51,136 nt of DNA from Flavobacterium sp. (GCA_008501705.1 QQUG01000196.1:1-51136), one strand, 5' to 3'; counted from the first letter of the stretch, positions 1 to 9,064 are shown. Translations and numbers: made by a program. Notes: generated from the letters alone by a model not told the origin.

Positions 1-1
1 G

Positions 2-109
2 GCTGGTGAAGGTTTCGAATTTTCTCTTCTGGTAATCGGTCTTGCCTTAACTATAATAGTTAACGGTAGTGGAAAATGGTCTGTAGATAATTTAATCTCT
101 AAAAAATAA
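2..109 (+). CDS. DoxX-like membrane protein, C-terminal end only
   Basis: Only the last 35 codons are in the window; the frame is open from base 2 to the TAA at 107-109. The end reads as a hydrophobic helix (FSLLVIGLALTIIVNGSG) followed by GKWSVDNLISKK. This matches the usual end of DoxX-family integral membrane proteins, in which a last membrane helix leads into a G-x-W-S-x-D segment. The stop lies 5 nt before the ATG of the FMN reductase gene, so the two are probably co-transcribed. DoxX-like proteins are often found beside flavin or quinone reductases. The family call rests on a short tail. Confidence 0.6.
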   Translation, partial: AGEGFEFSLLVIGLALTIIVNGSGKWSVDNLISKK

Positions 110-114
110 TAATT

Positions 115-660
115 ATGAAAAAAATAATTTCAATAGCAGGTAGCAATAGCCAAAACTCAATTAATAAAAGTTTACTATCCTATACAAGTAGTTTAATAGA
201 AAATACAGAAATTATATCAATCGATTTAAACGATTATGTTCTACCAATATATGGGGTTGATTATGAAGCAGAAAATGGTATCCCCACTGCAATAAAAAGA
301 TTAAACGAGTTATTTGATACTGCGGATGGATTTATGGTATCACTAGCAGAACATAATGGATCTTATGCAGCGGCTTTCAAGAATACCATAGACTGGTTAT
401 CTCGTGCAAATATGAAAGTATGGAGAGAAAAACCAATGCTTTTGATGGCAACTTCACCAGGTGGCAGAGGTGGGGCAACTGTATTACAATCTGCCAAGGC
501 GTATTTCCCATTCTTGGGAGGCGATATAACAGCAGATTTTTCATTGCCCAATTTCTATGATAATTTTTCAGATGATGAAATTTCAAATCAGGAATTACAA
601 AATGAATTGAACATGAAAGTTCAACTTTTTGAAGAGCATTTGAACAGTACATTAGTTTAA
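115..660 (+). CDS. NADPH-dependent FMN reductase family protein
   Basis: A 181-residue flavodoxin-fold protein that probably uses NAD(P)H to reduce FMN or a quinone or azo-type substrate in the cytoplasm. The N-terminus has the FMN-phosphate loop GSNSQNSINKSL (residues 9-20) after the first beta strand. The family segment EHNGSYAAAFKNTIDWLSR follows (79-97), with a second flavin-contacting stretch ATSPGGRGG (112-120). Length is normal for the family (170-190). It starts 5 nt after the DoxX-like gene and is followed by a terminator-like hairpin, so it is likely the last gene of that transcript. The substrate cannot be told from sequence. Confidence 0.85.
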   Translation: MKKIISIAGSNSQNSINKSLLSYTSSLIENTEIISIDLNDYVLPIYGVDYEAENGIPTAIKRLNELFDTADGFMVSLAEHNGSYAAAFKNTIDWLSRANMKVWREKPMLLMATSPGGRGGATVLQSAKAYFPFLGGDITADFSLPNFYDNFSDDEISNQELQNELNMKVQLFEEHLNSTLV

Positions 661-683
661 TCAAATATGCTTTTGTGATTATA

Positions 684-719
684 AAAAAGGTGTTCGGATA
701 AATCTCCAAACGCCTTTTC
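684..719 (+). terminator. Probable rho-independent terminator after FMN reductase
   Basis: AAGGTGTTCGGA pairs with TCCAAACGCCTT around a short AT loop (two G-T or mismatch positions) and is followed by TTTTCT. It lies about 25 nt after the stop codon at 660. Confidence 0.55.
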
Positions 720-883
720 TATTTTCGAAGACTACCGCAATTCTGTAATGGCCTTTTGGTATCACACAGAAGAAGAACATACTTTTACTTTGAGTAGCGT
801 TAGAAAATCCAAAAATGAATTATTCGAGTATATATAAATAAAGAGACTTGAATAGCAATAGATTTTCGTAGCACACATAACAT

Positions 884-912
884 AAAAAGCCAGATGAAAC
901 ATCTGGCCTTTT
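884..912 (-). terminator. Bidirectional terminator hairpin
   Basis: Perfect 8-bp stem GCCAGATG / CATCTGGC with an AAA loop, A-rich on the left and T-rich on the right, so it can work on either strand. On the minus strand it lies about 40 nt after the stop of the 64-codon gene at 950-1144, which supports that gene being real. Confidence 0.7.
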
Positions 913-949
913 ACGAATCAACTATCAATCTAAATCTACATATGAAAAT

Positions 950-1144
950 CTATGTGGTTTCTCTTAAAATATTCGTCATTAAATCACTATTGATTTTAAT
1001 GATTTCCGTGTTTGGATAGTCAACAGTTAATCTCTTTGCCATTGTTTTAGTCAAGAAGATTGGGAGAAAGCCATCCAATTTCAAAAGCCTGCTAGTTCCC
1101 TTTTTCACAACTGCATAGTAGTACTTTTGGTTAATTGTCGTCAT
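950..1144 (-). CDS. Small hypothetical protein (64 aa)
   Basis: Not assigned to a known family. The protein starts MTTINQKYYYAVVKKG, is mixed in composition, and has no signal peptide or membrane helix. The pattern strand-KKGTSRLLKL-hydrophobic-KTMAKRLTVDYPNTEIIKI suggests a small alpha/beta fold. The ATG is preceded on the minus strand by a purine-rich stretch (AGGTAAAGGAAAA). A perfect terminator hairpin follows about 40 nt after the stop, which argues for a real short transcript rather than a chance frame. No neighbour suggests a role. Confidence 0.5.
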   Translation of the reverse strand: MTTINQKYYYAVVKKGTSRLLKLDGFLPIFLTKTMAKRLTVDYPNTEIIKINSDLMTNILRETT

Positions 1145-1239
1145 ATTAAATTTTCCTTTACCTCATATAAATTAGAGAAATATTCCAATGTATTTGGCTC
1201 AAAAGGTATTTGGTCTGAAAGGGTTTATACACTTTTGGA

Positions 1240-3546
1240 TTAATTCTTTATAACTCGTTTTACTATAGGCTGAGCTGTATCAGTTTTAATATTCAGAAAA
1301 TAAACCCCTGAAGCCAACTCAGAAAGATCAACCTCCGAAGTATTGAATACTTCAATTAGTTGCTGACCGGTTACATCAAGAACAGTAATCGATTCTGGCT
1401 GTTCAGCTCCCATATTTACAGTTACTACATTTGCTGTCGGATTTGGAAATACTTTTACCATTCTCTCAGTAATCACCGGTAATTCGGTCCCTAAAACTTC
1501 TAAATCTATGGTGTATTTTAGTAATCCCAGATCAATACTTCCCATATAAACTTCGGCACTATTGTCTGAGAAAATAACTACAGAAGCAGAACCACCAATT
1601 TGAAACAATTCCTGGTTTTCAATGCGTTCCCAAGTTTGTCCGGCATCTTTTGAAAAAACCAATTCAAAATCTGAAACTTGTGAGGTGTGCACCATTCCAA
1701 CCATATGTCCGTCTGTAGCAGTTGAATGGTAAACTTGATGCACAATATCGCTGCTTAATTGAGCCCAGGTATCTCCCCTGTCCAGGCTCGTAAATATTCC
1801 TCTGTTGGAGGCTATCGTAAGTTGATCACTATTGAAAGGGTTTGCGTCCAAACTCATTATTAGGTCGTTATTTGGATCCATTAATTCCAGACCCTGGTTG
1901 GACAGTTCCCATGTTACTCCATAATCTGTAGTCTTATAAACTTTTGTCCCCAGCGTTATCAATACATGACCTGGATTTAATGAATCAAAATGAATTCCAT
2001 TAATTATTCCACTTTCAGGTAAAGAGATCGTAGTGGTATTTACGTTATTCAAATCACTGACATCAGATTTTTTAAGCTCAGAACTTCCTCCAAAATTCGA
2101 CAAAGAGGACCACACCACACTTGGGTCGAATGGATCGGTAGCCACTGCATCAACCGAATTCATAAAGGTGCTGAACATAGGAAATTTAGTTTGTCCATGG
2201 TCTACACTTACTTCCAAATTGGAACCAAACCATCCCTTGCTGAAAAAATAGACTCTTCCCGAAATCATTTTATCGGCGAATAATCGAGGTGCGTCTGATT
2301 GAGTAAACCACCCTAAAGGAAGTATGTCAAAGTTATCTTCGTCCCCTGTACTGAGGTTTCGGTGAACATAACCATATTGTACACCATAGTAAAGATGTTC
2401 CTCTCCATTAGGATCGTATACTATGGAGCCTGTTGATAAATAGAAGTTGTTTTTAGACCATGTTACTGTAGTTCCGCCGTCTTCCGAAAACAGTGGATGA
2501 TAGTCGCTATTTATGAATACCTCATTTTGATCGAAAGGATTAAATGAAAGGTTTGTTCCATAGTAGTAACTGTGTACGTTGCTGGTGTCGTAAATGTAAT
2601 TACTCCATGAGATCCCATTGTCGAACGAAATTACAATCTCGTTCTCTTCCAAGACGATAATATGATTGTTATTTGCGGGATTAAAGGCAATGTGGGTTAT
2701 ATTATCTAGTTGCTCGGAAGTCCAAGTAATTGGCACGGCTTGCCAATTTTCACCGCCATCAACCGATCGATATAAGTTTTCATCAGCGCTTCCAAAACTA
2801 ATACCAGAACCTACATAAATTACATCGTTATTTTGCGGACTGAATACTACTGGATCTACAGGCACACCCACTAACTTTTCAGTCCAGGATTGACCTCCGT
2901 CGGTAGAGATAAATAATCCGCCATCTACACCGTTAGGTCCCAGTCCTCTGCTAAGAAAAAGATGTTCGGTGTCGTTTGGATCTATTATCACATTATTTAT
3001 CGCTACTTCATCATTAGCAGATTTTGTGTAGACCAGATCCCAGTTTTGGCCACCGTCTGTTGTATAATAGGTATTATGTATAGTTCCAAAATCTATTCTT
3101 GTACTCATTAAAATCACATTGGAATCCTGTGGGGATATGCTATACGATTGAATATATTTATCTGAAGAAGCAAATGGAATCTCAATTTCGTTAATGATGG
3201 TATTTGTATTTAAATCCAAAATCATAAGCGTGTTATCTCCAGAGCCCTGATTGTATTTTATAAAACTCAACGCTGTATTATTATTTGCTAAACGAAGTTC
3301 CATAAACTTAGTCACATCATGAACCGACATACTATATAACACTTCCCAATTTTCACCATTATCGTGAGACACCAAAATATGGTTGTATAGTGATGTCGCA
3401 TAAAGCTTATTTTCAACAGTGGCGTCATAGGTTATGTCAAAAATTCTTCCGTAATCTGAAGACCCGACTGCTACAGCTTGGGAAAATGCAAATTGGATCC
3501 CAGAAAATAGCAGTGCTAAAAATAGTAATGTAAGTTTGTTTTTCAT
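1240..3546 (-). CDS. Secreted BNR/sortilin-type beta-propeller protein with T9SS sorting domain
   Basis: A 768-residue secreted protein. The signal peptide MKNKLTLLFLALLFSGIQFAFS ends before QAVAV. The body has at least eight Asp-box (BNR) motifs of the form S-x-D-x-G-x-x-W, for example SHDNGENW, TTDGGQNW, STDGGQSW, SVDGGENW, SFDNGISW, SLDRGDTW and SKDAGQTW. This is the layout of VPS10/sortilin-like or sialidase-like propellers. About 70 C-terminal residues form a T9SS type A sorting domain (KVFPNPTANVVTVN ... LSELASGVYFLNIKT ... VKRVIKN). It is probably exported by the type IX machinery and attached to, or released from, the cell surface. The ligand is unknown; Asp boxes alone do not imply sialidase activity. 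The gene lies downstream of a LuxR-type regulator with operator-like repeats between them. A second protein of this type is at 20280-22670. Confidence 0.88.
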   Translation of the reverse strand: MKNKLTLLFLALLFSGIQFAFSQAVAVGSSDYGRIFDITYDATVENKLYATSLYNHILVSHDNGENWEVLYSMSVHDVTKFMELRLANNNTALSFIKYNQGSGDNTLMILDLNTNTIINEIEIPFASSDKYIQSYSISPQDSNVILMSTRIDFGTIHNTYYTTDGGQNWDLVYTKSANDEVAINNVIIDPNDTEHLFLSRGLGPNGVDGGLFISTDGGQSWTEKLVGVPVDPVVFSPQNNDVIYVGSGISFGSADENLYRSVDGGENWQAVPITWTSEQLDNITHIAFNPANNNHIIVLEENEIVISFDNGISWSNYIYDTSNVHSYYYGTNLSFNPFDQNEVFINSDYHPLFSEDGGTTVTWSKNNFYLSTGSIVYDPNGEEHLYYGVQYGYVHRNLSTGDEDNFDILPLGWFTQSDAPRLFADKMISGRVYFFSKGWFGSNLEVSVDHGQTKFPMFSTFMNSVDAVATDPFDPSVVWSSLSNFGGSSELKKSDVSDLNNVNTTTISLPESGIINGIHFDSLNPGHVLITLGTKVYKTTDYGVTWELSNQGLELMDPNNDLIMSLDANPFNSDQLTIASNRGIFTSLDRGDTWAQLSSDIVHQVYHSTATDGHMVGMVHTSQVSDFELVFSKDAGQTWERIENQELFQIGGSASVVIFSDNSAEVYMGSIDLGLLKYTIDLEVLGTELPVITERMVKVFPNPTANVVTVNMGAEQPESITVLDVTGQQLIEVFNTSEVDLSELASGVYFLNIKTDTAQPIVKRVIKN

Positions 3547-3569
3547 TTTTGTATATTTTTATATTGTGA

Positions 3570-3592
3570 TTTACGCAGCGAATTTGCGTAAA
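3570..3592. promoter_or_regulatory. Operator-like inverted repeat upstream of the T9SS protein
   Basis: TTTACGCA and TGCGTAAA form a perfect 8-bp inverted repeat with a 7-nt spacer, 24 nt upstream of the ATG at 3546. The size and symmetry fit a dimeric transcription factor site. It could also act as an RNA hairpin in the 5' leader. Confidence 0.45.
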
Positions 3593-3624
3593 CGGCACTG
3601 CTGATGGAAATTTCAAGCACGAAT

Positions 3625-3658
3625 TAGTGTGACATAAATCGGGAAATAGTGTGACATA
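3625..3658. repeat. 12-bp direct repeat, 22-bp period (probable activator site)
   Basis: TAGTGTGACATA occurs at 3625-3636 and again, identical, at 3647-3658. The 22-bp period is two helical turns, so both copies face the same side of the DNA. The pair lies between the regulator gene (ends 3666) and the secreted propeller gene (starts 3546), which fits tandem binding of the adjacent LuxR-type regulator. That link is inference. Confidence 0.5.
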
Positions 3659-3665
3659 CTATTTT

Positions 3666-5216
3666 TTACTTCATTTTGGAGAGATAATCGTATAAATTGG
3701 AAGTATTAGTTAATCCCATTTTTTTTCTGATACGTTCTTTTCGCTTTCTACAAGCATCTGGAGTTATATTAAGCATAGTGGCTATTTCCTTAATGGAAAG
3801 ATTCATATACAGATATGACACAAAACGAATATCATTTGTATTTAAGGAAGGATGCTTTTCTTTTAAGGTTTTTAAAAATCCATAATTTGCTTTTTCAAAA
3901 TGTATTAAAAAATCATCCCAGCCCGTTTCATTTTTTAAGTGAGCTTTTAATTGAAATACGAGTTTATTTAAATCCTTATTATTAGATAAATCACCGTATT
4001 CTTTAATATTCTGTAAAACTTCTTTTAGTAATTCATTTCTGCTAGCAATATTTAACGCCCGTACAGTTAACTTTCTGTTTTTAGATTCCAATTGATTTTC
4101 AAGCTCTAGCATTTTAATTTTTTGGTCTCTTTCTGAAATGATTTTCGATTGTTTGTATTTAGTAATACTCATTCTCCAGGCCCATATTGATAAAAGTAAC
4201 AACAAACCAAAAGAACAAATGAGGATATAAAATACTTTCCTTTCAGCCTTAAACTCCAGATCGTTATCTTGCAATTCCTTTTCATATCGCTTGATATTGA
4301 ATTTCACTCGATTGCCTTCAAACTGATTTCTACTTTTAACACTAAATAAGCTATCCTTAAGTATAATTACCGAATCTCTGTAAACTCGTGCTTCGGTAAA
4401 ATTTCTTAAAGCATAGTTATAGAGAGAGAGCTGTTCATATATTTTTTCCTGAGTTTCCAGGCTAGCATTGCAATTCTTAGCCTCTAACCCATAATATATG
4501 GCACTTCTTAAATCTCCCTCTTCATAATATATTTTGGAAAGAAGCAAATACGACTCCGATTGATGTTCCAAAAGATTGGTATTCTCTAATTCTGAAACTA
4601 ACTTGAATAATAACTGAGTTGCTTTTTCGGTATCTCCTTTCAGATAATAATTTTCTGCAAGAGCATATTGGCCTTGAAGCAGAATATTTCGCTCTTCTTG
4701 TAAAAGTGGAAACGCAATTTCAAGATTTTGATAAGCTTGATCTAATTTTCCTAGTTTATTATTTACAAGACCTAAGTTTATACCGTAGATCCCTATTTTT
4801 ACAGTTTCGTTATATTCCGTGGCAATAGTAAAAGCTTTTGAAAAATAGTTTTTCGCTTCTATATAATTTTCCTCTTCAAAATATAAAATCCCAACATTGT
4901 TCAAAACTACCATTTCTCGTCGGGGCTCTAAATGATCTACTGCAACATCGTAAGCTGCCATATAGTTCTCCAGTGCTTCACCATAATCCGAAAGCTGATA
5001 ATAATTCGCACCTTTATTGTTTAGGGCCAGAAATAATTCTTCATGCCAATCATTTTTATAAGCAAGGTTTTGAGCGTTTGTAAGTAGCTCCAAAGACTCA
5101 ATATGGTCCTGTCTATGTAGAGCATCAATTGCAGACTGTATCATTTCCTTGCACTCTTCTTTAAATTCTTGGATTGGCGCAACTACTAATAGTAAAACAC
5201 AGAAAAATATCTTCAT
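3666..5216 (-). CDS. Membrane-anchored TPR protein with LuxR-type DNA-binding domain
   Basis: A 516-residue one-piece sensor and regulator. It has an N-terminal signal sequence (MKIFFCVLLLVVAP). Several tetratricopeptide repeats follow at about 25-300, with typical signatures such as ALNNKGANYYQLSDYGEALE and VLNNVGILYFEEENYIEAK. Next is one membrane helix (VFYILICSFGLLLLLSIWAW, about 328-347), a coiled coil, and a C-terminal helix-turn-helix of the LuxR/GerE type (LSIKEIATMLNITPDACRKR, then KERIRKKMGLTN). The TPR part should be periplasmic and the HTH cytoplasmic. This architecture is common in Bacteroidota, and signals and targets are mostly unknown. The gene directly precedes the secreted propeller gene on the same strand with 119 nt between them, and that gap holds an inverted and a direct repeat. 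Confidence 0.85.
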   Translation of the reverse strand: MKIFFCVLLLVVAPIQEFKEECKEMIQSAIDALHRQDHIESLELLTNAQNLAYKNDWHEELFLALNNKGANYYQLSDYGEALENYMAAYDVAVDHLEPRREMVVLNNVGILYFEEENYIEAKNYFSKAFTIATEYNETVKIGIYGINLGLVNNKLGKLDQAYQNLEIAFPLLQEERNILLQGQYALAENYYLKGDTEKATQLLFKLVSELENTNLLEHQSESYLLLSKIYYEEGDLRSAIYYGLEAKNCNASLETQEKIYEQLSLYNYALRNFTEARVYRDSVIILKDSLFSVKSRNQFEGNRVKFNIKRYEKELQDNDLEFKAERKVFYILICSFGLLLLLSIWAWRMSITKYKQSKIISERDQKIKMLELENQLESKNRKLTVRALNIASRNELLKEVLQNIKEYGDLSNNKDLNKLVFQLKAHLKNETGWDDFLIHFEKANYGFLKTLKEKHPSLNTNDIRFVSYLYMNLSIKEIATMLNITPDACRKRKERIRKKMGLTNTSNLYDYLSKMK

Positions 5217-5440
5217 TCTAAACTTTTATTCTTTTTGCAAAAATATTCAACTCATTGTTGATAAAGCCCATTTTTCTTCTGGATAAAACAATGAGCGTAA
5301 TAGCACACATACCAACAATAAAAAAAGGAATAAAACTAAACCTATTTTCCGGAAAGAGGAGTTGCTAAAAACTTTCTGTTTGCAAACTCCTAACGTTGCT
5401 GCTCTAAAATTCTTTCCAAAGTTGAATAGTATTTGGCAGT

Positions 5441-6280
5441 TTACTCTCTATGTAATTCGAGATGAGTATGGTATTTAGACAATCTAATGTTTAATGCATT
5501 TATTAGTTCTTCAGCCCATAAAATTGAATAATGACCGTACCCATCCAGTTCTATCATTTCACTGGCATCAAACGCTTTATGTACTGCTCTAGCTCCATCA
5601 ATGGGTAATACTTTATCTGATTTAGAATGAACAATTAATCCTCTTTCTACATTTTTTATCGAGTTACAGTACACAACCATGTTTAGATCATCAATGTTTT
5701 CATTTACGTCCTCCTCAATTTTGGCAACTAATTTCTGAACCACTTTCTTACCCAATCCATATTTTAAAGCTATCGCGTCAATAAAATCCTTATAACTGTT
5801 AGGGGTGGTCACCATTAACCACATTCTAACTTTTATTGCAGGGTGTCTCTTGAGTACGTTACCAACGCTCACACTCCCAAAAGAATGACTTATAACGAGA
5901 TCAGGCTGTTCTTTTATAAAATGAGAGCTCAAAATATTTGATAACTCAAACATATTGGTTTTACCCGTGGAACTCATCCCGTGGGAAGGGGCATCAATAG
6001 AAATTACTCTAAAATTATGATCTAATAAAACGGGTATTAAAGATGCAAAATTACCAGAATGCCCTTCCCATCCATGCACTAAAAAAGCGGTCTGATCATT
6101 CTCTTTCCCCCACTCATAGCGCATTAATGAAAAGTTGGCATAGTCTATTATTTCGGAAGTAGCCAATCTCAATACTTCTTCTTCTTTTTTTTGTACTTTC
6201 CTTATTCTAGGACAAGAAATGTAGTCGTAAATTTTACTCGCAATTACATTGGGAAGTATATATTGGAGATACTTTATCAT
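5441..6280 (-). CDS. Alpha/beta hydrolase
   Basis: A 279-residue alpha/beta-hydrolase-fold protein. The oxyanion segment LVHGWEGHSGNFASL is at 67-81. IDAPSHGMSS follows, then the nucleophile elbow S-H-S-F-G-S with Ser133. The probable acid is in HSKSDKVLP and the catalytic His in GYGHYSIL near residue 253. An N-terminal stretch of about 50 residues with basic and glutamate-rich parts precedes the fold. There is no clear signal peptide, so it is probably cytoplasmic or membrane-associated. The substrate is not predictable. It is 71 nt downstream of the GNAT gene on the same strand, and about 220 nt of AT-rich sequence with no recognisable feature separates it from the regulator at 5216. Confidence 0.8.
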   Translation of the reverse strand: MIKYLQYILPNVIASKIYDYISCPRIRKVQKKEEEVLRLATSEIIDYANFSLMRYEWGKENDQTAFLVHGWEGHSGNFASLIPVLLDHNFRVISIDAPSHGMSSTGKTNMFELSNILSSHFIKEQPDLVISHSFGSVSVGNVLKRHPAIKVRMWLMVTTPNSYKDFIDAIALKYGLGKKVVQKLVAKIEEDVNENIDDLNMVVYCNSIKNVERGLIVHSKSDKVLPIDGARAVHKAFDASEMIELDGYGHYSILWAEELINALNIRLSKYHTHLELHRE

Positions 6281-6351
6281 TTTTATTCTGTAAGTTTTCT
6301 GATTTATGGATTGCTGTATGTTCTAGTGCTTAATATTACAGAAACTGCTGT

Positions 6352-6816
6352 TTACCGATCATATCTTAAATGCAATTTCATTCCCTCATGAGAGTCTTTA
6401 AAACCAAGCTTCTTATAAAATTGCAAGGCGTCTGGTCTTTTCTTATCAGTTGTTAATTGTAGTACATGTGCCTTTCTCTGTTTAGTTCTATCTATTGCCC
6501 ACTCAAACATTTTAGTTCCTAACCCGCCACCTCTTTCGTCTTTTCTAATTCTTACTGCTTCAATTTGCGCCCGAATACCACCTTGATAGGTTAAGTACTG
6601 AATAAATGAAAGCTGTAAAGTGCCTATTATCTCTGAGTTTTCACTCTCTACAACGATTAGTTCCTGATTGTTATCTGCACTAATATTCTCAAATGCCTTG
6701 TAATACGAATTTGGCAATGGCATTTTATAATTTTCTCTGTTTTTACCTAATTTGTCGTCAGCAATCATTTCTACAATTGCCGGAACATCTTTTCGAATTG
6801 CTTGTCTAAATGTCAT
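6352..6816 (-). CDS. GNAT family N-acetyltransferase
   Basis: A 154-residue Gcn5-type acetyltransferase. The acetyl-CoA pyrophosphate-binding motif (R/Q-x-x-G-x-G/A) is read in RIRKDERGGGLGTKMFEWAI (about 91-110). The family C-terminal pattern A-x-x-F-Y-x-K-x-G-F is seen as ALQFYKKLGF. The protein is one domain and normal in length. The acceptor substrate is unknown. The nearest upstream gene on the strand is the beta-propeller lipoprotein, with 122 nt between, so they may be separate transcripts. Confidence 0.85.
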   Translation of the reverse strand: MTFRQAIRKDVPAIVEMIADDKLGKNRENYKMPLPNSYYKAFENISADNNQELIVVESENSEIIGTLQLSFIQYLTYQGGIRAQIEAVRIRKDERGGGLGTKMFEWAIDRTKQRKAHVLQLTTDKKRPDALQFYKKLGFKDSHEGMKLHLRYDR

Positions 6817-6938
6817 GTTTCATTTTTTTTGCATTAAATAAGGATCAAATACTAGATCTTTTTATACCTAATTTTCTTTCAGTATAGCTCCAAAAACAAA
6901 ACTTGAAAATGCATGTTTATGTTTCAAAATTAATTGCT

Positions 6939-7865
6939 CTAATTATCCCTTAAAATATTTTCTTTTACGAGGCTAAAATCTACCCAATAAATATCTCCGG
7001 ATTCTTCTTCTCCTCTATGGAAAAACAAATATTCGCCGTCTGGTGATACACTAGGGGTCATTTCGGTTTTATCTGTGTTAATTTTTGGTCCCATATTATA
7101 CGGTTCTGTCCACTCACCATTGTTATTAAAACTGATGTATAAATCACTTTCGCCAAACCCTTTGTCGCTTTTAAAATCATAAATCAAATAGCTTTCGTCC
7201 GGTGCGATAAAGGAATGAGCTATCCATTTACCGCTAGTGTTTATTCGGCTACCCATTCTATTAATACTTGTATATTGTCCGTCTTCCATAACCGAATTAT
7301 AAATAACCCAATCCTCCGGTTTATCTCCTTTCTCTCCCGTAGTGAAGTATAAATTGCCGTTTTCAGAAGACGTTAAAAACATTATTACCGACCTATCTAC
7401 AAATGGTTTCTCCAGCGGGACCGGTGTACTCCAACCATTCCTTTCTTTCTTACAATACCATTGGTATAGTCCTGTAGAACCTATTGTATCGTTCAGTGGT
7501 CTTATACTTCCAAAATATAGCTTGTCTCCACTAGGGTTAATATGAGGTTCGAAATCCCATCCTTCAGTTGTGTTAAAAAAAGCTAATTCCGGATTAGACC
7601 ATTTGCCATCCATTAATTTCATGGCATAGATTTTATTGTCTTCTTCTGGTTTTCTTCGCGTAAAATACAATTCGTCCATTCCTGGAGAAAACGTAATTGC
7701 AAACTCATAACTATCAGTCGAAATTATCCCCTCCCCAAAAACCAATGGAGTATCTGTTGGAATTTGATCGCTGAATAAAGTGAGATTGGATCTTTTATGA
7801 TCCTGGCAAGATGTAATAAGGGCTAACAGGAATGTAAAAAGGAGTAAGGTTTTTATATATTTCAT
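6939..7865 (-). CDS. TolB-like beta-propeller lipoprotein (PD40 repeats)
   Basis: A 308-residue lipoprotein: signal MKYIKTLLLFTFLLALITSC with the lipobox Cys at 20. The rest is a string of WD40-like (PD40) blades of the form S-P-x-G-x-x-L-Y-F, seen as FSPGMDELYFTRR, INPSGDKLYFGSIR, IAPDESYLIYDF and VSPDGEYLFFHRG. These resemble the TolB propeller and the OmpA-linked PD40 proteins of Bacteroidota. It is likely periplasmic or surface-anchored and acts by binding; no catalytic motif is seen. It is the last gene of a compact minus-strand run that begins at 11234, 24 nt after the small membrane protein gene. Confidence 0.8.
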   Translation of the reverse strand: MKYIKTLLLFTFLLALITSCQDHKRSNLTLFSDQIPTDTPLVFGEGIISTDSYEFAITFSPGMDELYFTRRKPEEDNKIYAMKLMDGKWSNPELAFFNTTEGWDFEPHINPSGDKLYFGSIRPLNDTIGSTGLYQWYCKKERNGWSTPVPLEKPFVDRSVIMFLTSSENGNLYFTTGEKGDKPEDWVIYNSVMEDGQYTSINRMGSRINTSGKWIAHSFIAPDESYLIYDFKSDKGFGESDLYISFNNNGEWTEPYNMGPKINTDKTEMTPSVSPDGEYLFFHRGEEESGDIYWVDFSLVKENILRDN

Positions 7866-7889
7866 ATTCTAATTTTGAGCATTTAAAAC

Positions 7890-8285
7890 TTATTGTTGTG
7901 CTTTTTTGTTTCGAGTAATAGTCACTAACAATAGTACAAACGCTATTCCAAAGCCTATAATACCAATGTTAATTCCGAAAAGAGTTTTTTCACTTCCGTC
8001 CAAATATTTCATCGAACCGCCATATAGATCTTGCAACAAATAAGCGAGCAAAAAGCTTCCTGTAACAACCAAGCTAATTACAGCGCTAATTTTAGTTTCG
8101 TTTTTCACCCAGACCAACCAAAAACAAAGAATTCCTAAACTCGAATTAGTAATAAGTTGCCATACTTCATGAATGCGTACATGAGGTGTCCAATCTGGGT
8201 TAAACACATGGGTTGCATTAATTTCCAAAAAAGGCACAACGATTGCATAAAGAATGACACTAAATATGATAATTGATTTTTTCAT
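7890..8285 (-). CDS. Small four-helix membrane protein (DUF6640-like)
   Basis: A 131-residue protein with four predicted membrane helices (about 4-22, 48-63, 70-87, 105-124) and a conserved-looking segment INATHVFNPDWTPHVRIHEVW after helix 1. I recall the pattern N-A-T-H-x-F-N-P-x-W-x-P-H from small membrane proteins grouped as DUF6640, but the assignment is from memory. The function is unknown. It is 10 nt from the HExxH lipoprotein gene upstream and 24 nt from the PD40 lipoprotein gene downstream, so it is part of the same operon. Confidence 0.6.
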   Translation of the reverse strand: MKKSIIIFSVILYAIVVPFLEINATHVFNPDWTPHVRIHEVWQLITNSSLGILCFWLVWVKNETKISAVISLVVTGSFLLAYLLQDLYGGSMKYLDGSEKTLFGINIGIIGFGIAFVLLLVTITRNKKAQQ

Positions 8286-8295
8286 TTTAGTTTAA

Positions 8296-9054
8296 TTAAT
8301 AGGAATACCCCGCAAGTTTTATCAATTCATCAGGTGAAAGTGTACTTAGCTCCAGAATTGTTTTTCCAGAGTTAGACATGGCTTGTTTTATTAGGTAATT
8401 TCCTGTTCGATAGCCAATGGATGTCCGGCCATCAGGATGTTGAAACATCCAGGTTTGATAATCGGCATCTGCAGATAAAGCTAATATTTCTGTGATCCAG
8501 TCATCCACATTTATGTTTTCAGGGATCTGGTTCTCCAGATAAATAACTTTGGTATATTCTTCTGCAAATACTTCGGCTAATCCTTCAATTACAGTGGCAA
8601 TTGGTATTTCCGGAATGTATTTATTATCCTGAATAGCCCATCCTAACGACAAGTGGTGAAATTCATGATAAACAGTCGATCTTAATCCTGCATGTATAGC
8701 CGAAACAACTCCGCCTGGAAATGTATTAGAAACTTGAATCATAATTACGGGAGGTGTGTTGGATTCTGCTCTTCCGGTAACACCTCCAACAACATCAATA
8801 TCCCAATCTACGATCTCCACAATGACTTTTATACCTACTGGCAGTTTTGGTAATAAAGCACGAATTTCTTTTTCAGAATCTGTTAAAATATCTATCACAA
8901 GCTCTTTCTCAAATTCAGTAAAATTGTGAGTCTCTTCCTTAAACGAAATGTCTATTTCTTTTGATTCTTTTCTAGCCGAATTGGAATTACAACCACCGAG
9001 AAAAGTGATTAAAAAAACTACTATTAAGTTTTTAAGCAAGTTTATTGTTTTCAT
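8296..9054 (-). CDS. Lipoprotein with HExxH zinc-protease motif (DUF2268-like)
   Basis: A 252-residue lipoprotein (MKTINLLKNLIVVFLITFLGGC, lipobox Cys22). The motif HEFHH (His130, Glu131, His134) is followed about 23 residues later by EGLAEVFAEE (Glu157/Glu161). This is the arrangement of DUF2268-type predicted Zn-dependent proteases, in which HEYxH is followed by EGLAE. It probably acts in the periplasm or on the outer membrane. The gene directly follows another HExxH lipoprotein gene (10 nt gap). The two are not obvious duplicates, since their flanking motifs differ. Proteolytic activity is an inference from the motif. Confidence 0.65.
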   Translation of the reverse strand: MKTINLLKNLIVVFLITFLGGCNSNSARKESKEIDISFKEETHNFTEFEKELVIDILTDSEKEIRALLPKLPVGIKVIVEIVDWDIDVVGGVTGRAESNTPPVIMIQVSNTFPGGVVSAIHAGLRSTVYHEFHHLSLGWAIQDNKYIPEIPIATVIEGLAEVFAEEYTKVIYLENQIPENINVDDWITEILALSADADYQTWMFQHPDGRTSIGYRTGNYLIKQAMSNSGKTILELSTLSPDELIKLAGYSY

Positions 9055-9064
9055 ACTTTAAAGA

